A stretch of DNA of 40,428 nt from Fibrobacter sp. (GTDB lineage: Bacteria; Fibrobacterota; Chitinivibrionia; Chitinivibrionales; Chitinispirillaceae). A program made the translations under genes and the position numbers. This document shows, piece after piece, positions 24,478 to 32,308 of the stretch. Numbering within the stretch: position 1 is the stretch's first letter; the number at the start of each line of letters is the position of its first letter. The notes beneath the pieces were generated by a model. That model was given only the letters and a program-made list of their open reading frames with translations. It made no database searches and was not told the origin of the DNA. The stretch is taken from assembly GCA_012728995.1 (NCBI GenBank), contig JAAYEB010000200.1, positions 1 through 40,428 of the forward strand. The letters are read 5' to 3'.

Positions 24478-26037
24478 ATGGATAGTACAGATCTGCTTTT
24501 TCGCAGGCAGTTTATACTTGCGCCAAAGGAGTTGACCTCTTTTCGAAAATGGAAAAATGACAAATTAAGTAATGGGTATCATGTATCTGTTCATCCGGAT
24601 CTTCAATACTTGCGAGTACAAAGGGGTGATGATTTCATAATATGTCTTGGATACATACTTGATCCTCTGAATCCATCATGGACAGACTCTGATATAATAA
24701 ACCAGTTTTTCCGATTATTTAAAACAAAAAACGAATTATTTGATTATCTGAATACAAAAGGCGGGAGATATGTAATTATTGGGTATCTGAAAAAAGAATT
24801 TTTTATTCTCAATGATCCTGCAGGTTTCAGACAGGTTTTTTACATGTTCGATTCATCATCAGATTTATGGTGTGCGTCACAACCGGTAATAATTGCAGAA
24901 ATGTTCGGATTAAGTAGTGATATAGAAGTTGAGAAAGATCTGTTATCTATCCCCTTGTTTAACAGGACAAATGAATACTGGTATCCTGGACAATTAACTG
25001 CATACAGAGAAATCAAACATTTAATACCAAATCACTATCTGAATATAAATTCAGGAAAGCAGATAAGATTCTGGCCTGAAGAAACAATAGGAAAAATTGA
25101 TATTGATGAAGGGCTTGAAATTACTTCAGTTTTACTTCGAGGAATAATGGAGAGTGCATGCAGGCGGTTTAAAATGGCATTGGCAATAACTTCAGGACTG
25201 GACAGCAGAATATTACTGGCAGCCTGTAAAGATGTATGTAAATCAATCAACTATATTACACATACCCGTCCTGGCCTGGATACAAACTGTAATGATATCC
25301 GGTTGCCATCTGTAATGCTGAAGGAACTTGGTTTGAAACATGAAATTATAGGACATTCAGAGATAATCGATCCGGACTTCGAAAAATTCTTCAGACGAAA
25401 TGTAACTATGGCAAGGAAAACTAAAGGACTAAATGCTTATGCAATATTTCGATATCTGAAAACAGTAAAAACCGAGATGATGGTTGCAAATGGGGTATGC
25501 GGTGAAATAACAAGACATTTTTACTTTTTACCAAAAGTAATATCTATAAATGGCAAATCGCTTGCTGCATTGGCCGGTATGTCTGGAAGTGAAATAGCTG
25601 TAGAACAATTTGAAAAATGGCTCTCAGAATCAAACGAAATATCAAAGACTGGAATTTCTTTGCTTGATCTGTTTTATTGGGAACAGAGATTGGGAAACTG
25701 GGCAGCTATGTCATACAGTGAATATGATATTGCGTTCGATAGTTTTTCTCCTATGAACTGCAGAAAACTGATTCAATGTATGCTTGAAACAGATAACAAA
25801 TTCAGAAAGCCACCAAAATATATGTTTCATAAAATGCTTATTGAAAAAATGTGGCCGCAAACTGCTGAATTCAGCATAAATCCATCCGATAACATGGTGT
25901 CGGCCATAAAGACAAGAATTAAACGAACAACACTTCATCACATCTACAAAACAATAAAATACATTCCACATTCAACACTGTTTAACAAAGCCGGTGTACG
26001 ATATGGTAATTGTGATAACGACAGGATTATTTCTTAA
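24478..26037 (+). CDS. asparagine-synthase-like protein of the polysaccharide region
   Basis: This 519-residue protein resembles class B asparagine synthetases. The C-terminal part has the PP-loop ATP pyrophosphatase motif SGLDSR (239-244) with following helices and the ITHTRPGLDTN stretch. The N-terminal part has a GATase-like strand pattern (GGRYVIIGYLKKEFFILNDPAG, 95-116), but the start is MDSTDLLF. The Cys2 nucleophile needed to release ammonia from glutamine is therefore missing. It may adenylate a carboxyl group and couple another amine or ammonia, for example amidating a uronic acid. Such homologues are common in exosortase- and exopolysaccharide-linked clusters. The ATG at 24478 has GGCGGGGGAAAT upstream; an ATG at 24448 keeps the frame. 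Substrate unknown. Confidence 0.75.
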   Translation: MDSTDLLFRRQFILAPKELTSFRKWKNDKLSNGYHVSVHPDLQYLRVQRGDDFIICLGYILDPLNPSWTDSDIINQFFRLFKTKNELFDYLNTKGGRYVIIGYLKKEFFILNDPAGFRQVFYMFDSSSDLWCASQPVIIAEMFGLSSDIEVEKDLLSIPLFNRTNEYWYPGQLTAYREIKHLIPNHYLNINSGKQIRFWPEETIGKIDIDEGLEITSVLLRGIMESACRRFKMALAITSGLDSRILLAACKDVCKSINYITHTRPGLDTNCNDIRLPSVMLKELGLKHEIIGHSEIIDPDFEKFFRRNVTMARKTKGLNAYAIFRYLKTVKTEMMVANGVCGEITRHFYFLPKVISINGKSLAALAGMSGSEIAVEQFEKWLSESNEISKTGISLLDLFYWEQRLGNWAAMSYSEYDIAFDSFSPMNCRKLIQCMLETDNKFRKPPKYMFHKMLIEKMWPQTAEFSINPSDNMVSAIKTRIKRTTLHHIYKTIKYIPHSTLFNKAGVRYGNCDNDRIIS

Positions 26038-26163
26038 ACAGGAATTATCCTGAAACCAATACCAATTCAGGGAATCAGTTTTATAATCAGGGTTAAACCT
26101 GCCTGAAGTAAATAAGTGAAAAACGGTCAGTTCGACGAGACAATGGATAAGGAGTTCTGAATT

Positions 26164-26661
26164 ATGATAAAGGATATATACCAGAGGATCTTGAGAAAAA
26201 TAGCTTATTCAGTTCCCGGTGGTTTCAGTATAAGGCCGATGCTGCACAGAATGCGTGGTGTTCATATCGGTAAAGATGTCTGGATAAGTCAATATGTTTA
26301 TATTGATGAAATTCATCCTGAATCTGTTTTTATTGGAGATAATACGACTATTGGCTTAGGTACATTAATTATAGCACATTTTTACTGGGGCCCCAAAAAA
26401 AAGAACAATGATGGAAAGGTAAAGATAGAAAATGATGTATTTATAGGTCCGAACTGTGTAATACTTCCAGATGTTCATATAGGAAAAGAAGCAGTTATTC
26501 AGGCCGGGACTGTTGTATCACGGAATGTTCCATCAGGCACATTATGGGGTGCACCAAAAGCAGGTCCGATTGCAGGTGTTACTGTACCTTTGACAAAAAA
26601 TTTCTCGTCTGATCAGTTTCGAAAGGGGCTCAGGCCACTGAATATAAACAGAGCATTGTAA
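26164..26661 (+). CDS. hexapeptide-repeat O-acetyltransferase (left-handed beta-helix)
   Basis: This 165-residue acyltransferase is made largely of hexapeptide turns: GVHIGKDVWIS, SVFIGDNTTIGLGTLI, VKIENDVFIGPNCVILPDVHIGKEAVIQAGTVVSRNVPSG. A loop with H and aromatic residues (IIAHFYWGPKK) would carry the catalytic histidine. It resembles WcaF/NodL/serine-acetyltransferase-like enzymes that acetylate sugars from acetyl-CoA. It has no N-terminal CysE helices, so it is not a second serine acetyltransferase. AAGGAG lies upstream of the ATG. It follows the asparagine-synthase-like gene and probably decorates the same polymer. Confidence 0.82.
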   Translation: MIKDIYQRILRKIAYSVPGGFSIRPMLHRMRGVHIGKDVWISQYVYIDEIHPESVFIGDNTTIGLGTLIIAHFYWGPKKKNNDGKVKIENDVFIGPNCVILPDVHIGKEAVIQAGTVVSRNVPSGTLWGAPKAGPIAGVTVPLTKNFSSDQFRKGLRPLNINRAL

Positions 26662-26750
26662 AGGAAATATGTTACAGGAGAATGAATGTTAACCTGTACA
26701 TAGATGTTTCAACTCAATGTTTTCCAAAAGAAGAGATGACGGGAAGAGCC

Positions 26751-26780
26751 ACCTGTTTTTATTCTTCAATAAAAACAGGT
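26751..26780. terminator. perfect 13-base hairpin between convergent genes
   Basis: ACCTGTTTTTATT (26751-26763) and AATAAAAACAGGT (26768-26780) are exact inverted repeats around a CTTC loop. The hairpin lies between the acetyltransferase (plus) and the VanZ gene (minus), whose stop is only seven bases away. There is no separate T-run on either strand, so it is an unusual but likely bidirectional transcript end. Confidence 0.55.
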
Positions 26781-26787
26781 AAAATCA

Positions 26788-27879
26788 TTAATCTGGTTCT
26801 GATTGCAGACTGTTTTTGCAGGAGATAATCATTAAACAAATAACAACAGAACCAATTAATCCTCCCAGGGTGTTCAATATGAGATCCGAGAGCTGGGATG
26901 AACGAAATGGAAGATAAATCTGTAAAAATTCAATTGTAAAACTTATGAATGCGCATATTAATCCCGAAACAACAACACTTTTTACACATGAATTTAATCT
27001 GATAAACAAAAGATAACACAGAAGAGCTCCGAACGGAATAAATCCCAGTATATTGACTAAAACATCAGAAATATAGGAGTGATTGAATCGAAAATCTACC
27101 CATGGAGGAGTAAACGGAGATAAAACAGGCGGTCTGAATATCTGAGGTATTGATAATATCGCTTCACTTGATTTGTCGAACGATACTGTAAATGTTTTAC
27201 CGGTTTTGGCATCCGATAAAGAATTGTCTGTTTTATATGAAGATTGATACTGGTAATGGGTTGTAATATCATTTTGTGAGAGAAAACGGTCGTAAAATGT
27301 TATTTCATATATCTGGCCATTCCATGAACCGGTACCATCCGGGGAATTACCTAAAATAATACCCTGAGCTTCTGAAAGATCGTTTATTACAACCGGTTTA
27401 TTCCATCTGTGTACAATTTTATCATTTTTAAACAGAATAGTTTCATTTTTGGAACAGCAGAGTGTAAGCATTACCGGTTCTTCTGATTTAAATGCATCTT
27501 TGTAACCGAAATTGCCTTTATAACCGGTTTTGATATCATTAAATCGAAATAGTACGCCGGATTTCCACTGGCCGATTGTAAAAAAATCTGAATTGTTATT
27601 GTATATGGAAAAAATGTGGGGAACATTTCTGGTTGCATGGGAAAAAGTTTTCAGCCTTATTTGAACGGTAAAGGGTTTATTTAAAATCTGCACAAGTTTT
27701 TCGGGTATTGGGGAAATTAATGCAAACGATGGTTTTTTGAAGCTGATTAGCTGTTTGCTGGTGTCGATACAAGCCAGATTTTTTTCCATGAAATTAAACG
27801 GAAAAAGTCCGACGAACAATATGGCTAAGATCATCAACAGAAACACTGGGTACAAAAGTTCAGAAAAAAATTTTCTCAT
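26788..27879 (-). CDS. VanZ-family membrane protein with LamG-like domain
   Basis: On the minus strand, about 363 residues. The first hydrophobic helix is at about 8-28. A beta-rich region (about 45-215) then looks like a laminin-G/concanavalin-type domain: FTVQIRLKTFS, QIYEITFYDRFLSQNDI and LGNSPDGTGSWNG are typical of LamG-fold lectin-like modules. The C-terminal part (about 262-352) holds three to four helices with the VanZ pattern NILGFIPFGALL and FTIEFLQIYLPFRSSQLSDLILNTLGG. The ectodomain would sit in the periplasm and could bind polysaccharide. The start at 27879 has CGGGAG seven bases upstream; the frame extends to 27936 without such a site. The neighbouring polysaccharide genes suggest a link to glycan handling, which is inference. 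Confidence 0.75.
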   Translation of the reverse strand: MRKFFSELLYPVFLLMILAILFVGLFPFNFMEKNLACIDTSKQLISFKKPSFALISPIPEKLVQILNKPFTVQIRLKTFSHATRNVPHIFSIYNNNSDFFTIGQWKSGVLFRFNDIKTGYKGNFGYKDAFKSEEPVMLTLCCSKNETILFKNDKIVHRWNKPVVINDLSEAQGIILGNSPDGTGSWNGQIYEITFYDRFLSQNDITTHYQYQSSYKTDNSLSDAKTGKTFTVSFDKSSEAILSIPQIFRPPVLSPFTPPWVDFRFNHSYISDVLVNILGFIPFGALLCYLLFIRLNSCVKSVVVSGLICAFISFTIEFLQIYLPFRSSQLSDLILNTLGGLIGSVVICLMIISCKNSLQSEPD

Positions 27880-27906
27880 AATAACTCCCGGGTGTTTTAA
27901 ATTACC

Positions 27907-27936
27907 ATAATACTTTATCTTATTGTATTTTTCCAA
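27907..27936 (-). promoter_or_regulatory. promoter of the VanZ gene
   Basis: Read on the minus strand, TTGGAA (27936-27931) and TATTAT (27912-27907) are 18 bases apart. This places the transcription start about 20 bases before the VanZ start codon. The site lies in the 62-base divergent gap with the RarA gene. Confidence 0.45.
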
Positions 27937-27941
27937 AATAT

Positions 27942-30203
27942 ATGCCAGATTCTAATGATTTAAGTAAAACCGATCTTTTTGAAAGCAATCGTGAAGAGCT
28001 TTTACGTAAGACCGCACCTCTTGCTGATCGTATGCGCCCCAGGACACTTGATGAGTATATTGGGCAGGAACATATAATTGGAGCAGGGCGTCTTTTAAGA
28101 AGGGCTATTCAGATTGACCAGCTATCAAGTCTGATTTTTTATGGACCTCCCGGAACCGGCAAAACTACACTTGCCAGGATTATTGCAAATACGACCAAAG
28201 CACAGTTTCTCTCCATTAATGCAGTTTTAAGTGGTGTCAAGGATATCCGTGAATCTATTGATACTGCCAGGAAAACTTTATCTCTTTATGGGAGAAGGAC
28301 AATACTGTTTATTGATGAAGTGCACAGATTTAACAAATCTCAACAGGATGCACTCTTACCGCATGTAGAAAACGGAACAATAATTCTGATTGGGGCTACA
28401 ACCGAGAATCCTTACTTTGAAGTTAACAAGGCTCTTGTGTCCAGGTCGCGGATCTTTCAGTTAATACAGCTTACAGAAAAGGACCTCAAGGCAGTTGCTG
28501 TTCAGGCTGTTAATGATAAAGAAAGAGGTTACGGAAAGAAGAAGATAATCATAGAGGATGATGCACTTGATCATCTTGTAAAAGTAGCCAATGGAGATGC
28601 AAGAAGTGTTCTCAACGGACTCGAACTCGCTGTTGAAACAACAAAACCGGATAGTTCGGGGGTCATTCGCATATGCAGGGATATTGCTGAAGAATCGATT
28701 CAAAAACGGGCTGTTTTATATGATAAAGATGGTGATGTTCATTATGACACAATTTCTGCATTTATTAAATCCATACGCGGCTCAGATCCTGATGCAGCCC
28801 TTTATTGGATGTCGAAAATGATTTATGCAGGTGAGGACCCAAGGTTCATTTTTCGGCGCATGATGATCCTTGCCTGTGAAGACGTAGGGATGGCTGATCC
28901 AAAAGCGCTTGGGGTTGTAGTTGACTCCGCAAGAGCATTTGATTATGTCGGTTTGCCTGAAGGAAGATATCATCTCGCACATGCATGCCTTTATCTGGCA
29001 ACTGCCCCGAAAAGTAATTCAAGCATGGCTTTCTTTGATGCTCTTGATGCAGTATCGAATGAGAACAAGGATGATATACCGGATCATTTACGGGATGCAA
29101 ACAGGGACAAAAATGGATTGGGACATGGTGCCGGGTATCTCTATCCGCATGCCTATCGGGATCATTGGGTTGCACAGCAATATCTGCCATCTTCTTTACA
29201 AGGAAAAGTATTCTATCTGCCTTCCGATCAGGGATGCGAAAAGGAGACCGGACAGAGAGTAGCCAGATTTCGTGAAGCTCAACTGGAAGCGATGGTTGAA
29301 GACGATGATTCATCACCTTTGACATACGATGAGAAGACCGGAAAAAAGGAAAACCGGAGCAAAGAGTGGATAGACCGGTCTCTTGGAAACAGGGGCGTTC
29401 AGCTAGGTAAAATCAGAAAACAGGTCCTTTCCAGGGCTATGTTGAATAAGGACAGTCTTGTGCTTGATCTGAATGCTCGTACTGGAATGCTGACTTTTGA
29501 AGCTGCAAGGATTGCTGCTAATGGAGCTGTATGGGCTTTGGCACACGATAATAAATCATTTAAAACAGTAAAGGCTATTGCGGAACGGTTCGATTTGTTG
29601 TCCCGGCCACAGATCGTGTTATCATCAATGGATTCATTCGAAAAAGATTTAAAAACAGTTGCAGGAGAGAATGTCAGATTTGATGCAATTATTGGGCGAA
29701 ATATCATTTCCAGATGTTCAGAAAAAAAGGAACTGTTTCTCCGGATTACAAAAATACTCAATAAAGGTGGTCGAATTGTTCTGGCAGAACCGGTTTCTTC
29801 AGAAGGTCAGAGATTATCAGATCTGATTGATCAGTCAAAAATTGATGCTGACCTGTTTAAGTATCTTACAGAAGCGCAGACAGAGCTTTTCTCTGATTGT
29901 TCCGATTCCATGGTAAACTGGAATTCTGATTCTCTTAAAAGTGAGTTTAACAATATTGATAAGATAGAGGTGTCTTATCACAGGCAGATTGAAAATATAC
30001 AAAAAAGAATATCTGAAGCAGATATTGATTTCTGGTTCAGGACAACCGACATCTCAAAAAGGAGATCTTTGGGCAGTAGAATCGCTCAATATTGCAGTGA
30101 AAAGCAGTTTCAGAAACTTAAAGATGAAATTATCCTTCAGTTAAGCAATAAAATTGTCAATTGGAAAACTGTTTATTTGTATATTACTGCAGTCAAAAAA
30201 TAG
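27942..30203 (+). CDS. rarA: RarA/MgsA AAA+ ATPase fused to a methyltransferase-like domain
   Basis: This is a 753-residue fusion. Residues about 20-450 are the replication-associated recombination protein RarA (MgsA, WRNIP1 relative). Seen are the Walker A GPPGTGKT (68-75), Walker B FIDEVHR (124-129), sensor-like GATTENP, the RALVSRSRIF-like arginine region (163-172) and the C-terminal tetramerisation part (FIKSIRGSDPDAALYW, RRMMILACEDVGMADP). Residues about 484-640 resemble a class I SAM-dependent methyltransferase: LVLDLNARTGMLTFEAAR for motif I, then FDAIIGRNII and the LNKGGRIVLAEP strand, though motif I is not canonical. A last region (640-753) is unassigned. RarA fused to an additional domain is known in cyanobacteria. 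RarA alone is about 440 residues. No clear ribosome binding site precedes the ATG. Confidence 0.88.
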   Translation: MPDSNDLSKTDLFESNREELLRKTAPLADRMRPRTLDEYIGQEHIIGAGRLLRRAIQIDQLSSLIFYGPPGTGKTTLARIIANTTKAQFLSINAVLSGVKDIRESIDTARKTLSLYGRRTILFIDEVHRFNKSQQDALLPHVENGTIILIGATTENPYFEVNKALVSRSRIFQLIQLTEKDLKAVAVQAVNDKERGYGKKKIIIEDDALDHLVKVANGDARSVLNGLELAVETTKPDSSGVIRICRDIAEESIQKRAVLYDKDGDVHYDTISAFIKSIRGSDPDAALYWMSKMIYAGEDPRFIFRRMMILACEDVGMADPKALGVVVDSARAFDYVGLPEGRYHLAHACLYLATAPKSNSSMAFFDALDAVSNENKDDIPDHLRDANRDKNGLGHGAGYLYPHAYRDHWVAQQYLPSSLQGKVFYLPSDQGCEKETGQRVARFREAQLEAMVEDDDSSPLTYDEKTGKKENRSKEWIDRSLGNRGVQLGKIRKQVLSRAMLNKDSLVLDLNARTGMLTFEAARIAANGAVWALAHDNKSFKTVKAIAERFDLLSRPQIVLSSMDSFEKDLKTVAGENVRFDAIIGRNIISRCSEKKELFLRITKILNKGGRIVLAEPVSSEGQRLSDLIDQSKIDADLFKYLTEAQTELFSDCSDSMVNWNSDSLKSEFNNIDKIEVSYHRQIENIQKRISEADIDFWFRTTDISKRRSLGSRIAQYCSEKQFQKLKDEIILQLSNKIVNWKTVYLYITAVKK

Positions 30204-30639
30204 AAATGTCTGTTGCCCGGAATCGTTTTGACCGTAAACCTGAAATGCAAAATAAAACTGATCTGCAGGTATCGGTTATGACATTTTTCACAAAATAATA
30301 CTTGATCTGAAATATTTTATACCTGAATGGAGACGATTAATTTACAGCTTGTCCCGCAGTGCGGGAATGAGCTGCAAGAGCGGCATTGAACAGAAAGGGC
30401 CTATGGCTGTGAAGGTCATAAGGTAATGGTGAATGGTGAATGAAGAAAATACAATCGTAATCGTATAACTGCATATTAGCGTTCTGGATCTGACACTTAA
30501 TTCCAATGAAAGTCAATGCTTTCCTGTGATGGTTACAGGGCATGGTTGAGATACAAAAATGCTACAACATGCGCAAATTGATAATTAGTAATTAAATTAT
30601 TATGGCGCCAACGTACGCGGGCGAAGTTGCTTTGGATTT
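30204..30639. other. non-coding spacer with GC-rich hairpin
   Basis: No gene is supported between the RarA-fusion gene and the convergent dtd gene. The central stretch 30340-30450 is richer in GC than its surroundings, holds a two-step hairpin (next entry) and a short tandem GGTGAATGGTGAATG. It may be an old mobile repeat or an RNA element. Confidence 0.45.
30345..30374. repeat. REP-like hairpin
   Basis: TCCCGCA (30352-30358) and TGCGGGA (30360-30366) are perfect inverted arms around one base. They are enclosed by CAGCT (30345-30349) and AGCTG (30370-30374). The compact GC-rich stem resembles REP-type intergenic elements, or a terminator for the convergent genes without a T-run. Confidence 0.4.
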
Positions 30640-31077
30640 TTATTGTTCAAGCAGTAAAGTTACAGGCCCGTCATTAACCAGTTCCACTTCCATCATTGCT
30701 CCGAATATACCGGTTTCGACCTTGCAGATCTGTTTTTTTAATTGTTTAATAAAATGGAGGTATAATTCTTCTCCTTTTTGCGGTGAAGCTGCTTCAATAA
30801 AACTTGGCCTGCGGCCTTTTCTGCAATCACCAAAAAGAGTAAACTGTGACACAACAAGCGCTTCACCATCAATATCCTTAAGTGAGAGATTCATTTTTCC
30901 GTTACTGTCGTTAAAAATACGAAGATCTGCACATTTGTTTGCAAGCCAGGAAGCTTTTTCAGCGGTATCGTCATGATGTACTCCTACAAGAAGGAGTACG
31001 CCTTTTTGGATTGATCCAATAACATTATTATCTACGGTTATTTTTGAACGGGATACTCTTTGTAAAACTATACGCAT
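30640..31077 (-). CDS. dtd: D-aminoacyl-tRNA deacylase
   Basis: This 145-residue protein has the standard DTD length. It hydrolyses D-amino acids, and also glycine wrongly placed on tRNA-Ala, from tRNA in the cytoplasm. It starts MRIVLQRVSRSKITVD and holds both active-site signatures: SQFTLFGD with the catalytic threonine, and NDGPVTLLLE with the chirality-proofreading Gly-Pro near the end. The gene is 16 bases downstream of the barrel gene on the same strand, so the two are probably co-transcribed although unrelated in function. A 124-codon frame on the opposite strand is only its shadow. Confidence 0.95.
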   Translation of the reverse strand: MRIVLQRVSRSKITVDNNVIGSIQKGVLLLVGVHHDDTAEKASWLANKCADLRIFNDSNGKMNLSLKDIDGEALVVSQFTLFGDCRKGRRPSFIEAASPQKGEELYLHFIKQLKKQICKVETGIFGAMMEVELVNDGPVTLLLEQ

Positions 31078-31093
31078 ATTTACCAGAACTGGT

Positions 31094-31735
31094 TTAGAGG
31101 AAAAAACCGATCCCGAACTTTAATCCAAAACCACTCATTTTACGGCGTGCGACAAGATTATCGGTACGTTTGCGTGATACCTTTTTGGGATTGGACCAGA
31201 GATATTCCATTCCTGCAAAAATAGTGGAATTATTACTGAATGCAAAGTATGCGCTTGCACCTATTTTTCCGATCAAACCCATATACCATCCGTTTTCATC
31301 AAAACCGTTAGTCATTGCGTCGTCAGTTCTGATTGAATCGATACTGTTAGAATAATACATCGTATTAAGACCAATTTGTCCTGAAATTCCGGGATAAACA
31401 ATAAGATCAGGCAACGGAGTAATTGATAGAAATGCTGTGATTGGGAAACAGAGTGTTTTTTGTTTGCTGTTAACCTGGGAAATGTTCCCGGCAATCACCT
31501 CTTCATCGGAGTAATTATTCCATAGGAAATTTATATCAGCTCCGATAGCAATTTTTCTGTCGATGATTCTTCCGATTTGCAGTGATGAGTTCCAGGCGGT
31601 TGGTTTTGAAGATTCCTTAAGAACATGTGGCCAGAGTGGCCCGATCTGAAGGTTTATTGTTTTTTCGGAAGCTTCAGCAAAGAAGTACAGTCCCGAAAAA
31701 GTGACTGCCAATAATGTTATAAGAATCTTTTTCAT
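31094..31735 (-). CDS. putative outer-membrane beta-barrel protein
   Basis: This exported protein of about 213 residues has a clean signal peptide (KKILITLLAVTFSGLYFFAEA) followed by ASEKTINLQIGPLWP. The mature part alternates strand-like segments such as AIGADINFLWNNY, YPGISGQIGLNTMYY and FGLKFGIGFFL, and ends in an aromatic residue plus Leu, as small single-chain barrels do. On the minus strand GAGGAG lies seven bases before the ATG at 31735, which is preferred to a more upstream start at 31750. No family-specific motif is recognised; the function is unknown. It lies upstream of dtd in the same direction. Confidence 0.6.
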   Translation of the reverse strand: MKKILITLLAVTFSGLYFFAEASEKTINLQIGPLWPHVLKESSKPTAWNSSLQIGRIIDRKIAIGADINFLWNNYSDEEVIAGNISQVNSKQKTLCFPITAFLSITPLPDLIVYPGISGQIGLNTMYYSNSIDSIRTDDAMTNGFDENGWYMGLIGKIGASAYFAFSNNSTIFAGMEYLWSNPKKVSRKRTDNLVARRKMSGFGLKFGIGFFL

Positions 31736-31758
31736 ACACTCACTCCTCAATTGCTATC

Positions 31759-31787
31759 AAAATAGTGGATTTCAGAATTAATAACAA
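31759..31787 (-). promoter_or_regulatory. candidate promoter for the barrel-dtd pair
   Basis: On the minus strand TTGTTA (31787-31782) and TATTTT (31764-31759) are 17 bases apart, about 24 bases before the start codon at 31735. It is a moderate match in an AT-rich stretch. Confidence 0.35.
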
Positions 31788-32308
31788 CTTTCAAATCTAT
31801 TATTGTGGTAGTTCGGGATACTGGATTTTCATTTTTTTATCCAAAAAAGGAAATGCATGGCTGAATGTGTGTTCAGTTTTCTTTTTTTATCCCGAAAAAG
31901 CAAAAAGATAGTCCGCCCCGAAATGAAAAACAGAACAGGTGAGGTTTGATTGATTTAATCCGGAAATGCAAAAATTATTCAGGAGTTTCTGTTATGTGAA
32001 AAAAGAGCTAATTAAAAAACGCGTCCGGCATTATTCTACCAGACGCGTTTTGTCGCTTTACCCATTGATTAGCAAGGAGAGGCCTTGCAACAAGGAGGTA
32101 TATAAAAATTTAGTATTCAGATCGGATAAATGCAAGCTTTGGGAAGCCCTGTATTCCGGGCAAGTACTTGTAAAAAAAAATCTGAATGCATTTAATGTCT
32201 GTCTATCCAGACTGGAATGAAAAACCAAAGTATTGTAACAAATTGTTATCTTGTGCAATCTAATGTTACAGGTAGTATTTTCAATCAGAATACTTTCCGG
32301 AGGGTTTT
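31788..32308. other. structured non-coding spacer
   Basis: No gene is supported. It holds a 9-base inverted repeat (TTCGGGATA 31812-31820, TATCCCGAA 31888-31896) enclosing CTGAA/TTCAG (31861-31876). It also holds a start-stop codon pair after AGGAG (31981-31999), a strong terminator-like hairpin (32016-32051), the hairpin GCAAGG/CCTTGC (32072-32088) and a perfect AAGGAGGT (32092-32099) with no usual start codon behind it. An 84-codon frame at 31966-32220 runs through the hairpins and is probably chance. Confidence 0.5.
32016..32051. terminator. bidirectional intrinsic terminator or attenuator
   Basis: AAAACGCGTCCGG (32016-32028) and CCAGACGCGTTTT (32039-32051) form a 13-base stem with one mismatch on the plus strand. 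On the minus-strand RNA the mismatch becomes a G-U pair and the stem is followed by six T. The loop has ten bases. It would stop transcripts in either direction. Confidence 0.6.

Noticed and set aside
26164-26661. Second serine acetyltransferase
   Set aside because: The protein has hexapeptide repeats only and lacks the CysE N-terminal helices and active-site segments; a sugar O-acetyltransferase fits better.
30602-30976. 124-codon plus-strand frame
   Set aside because: It lies antisense to dtd, whose conserved motifs are clear on the other strand.
31966-32220. 84-codon frame on the plus strand
   Set aside because: It runs through both arms of a strong hairpin, lacks a ribosome binding site at its start and resembles no protein. 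The good AAGGAGGT inside it has no start codon behind it.
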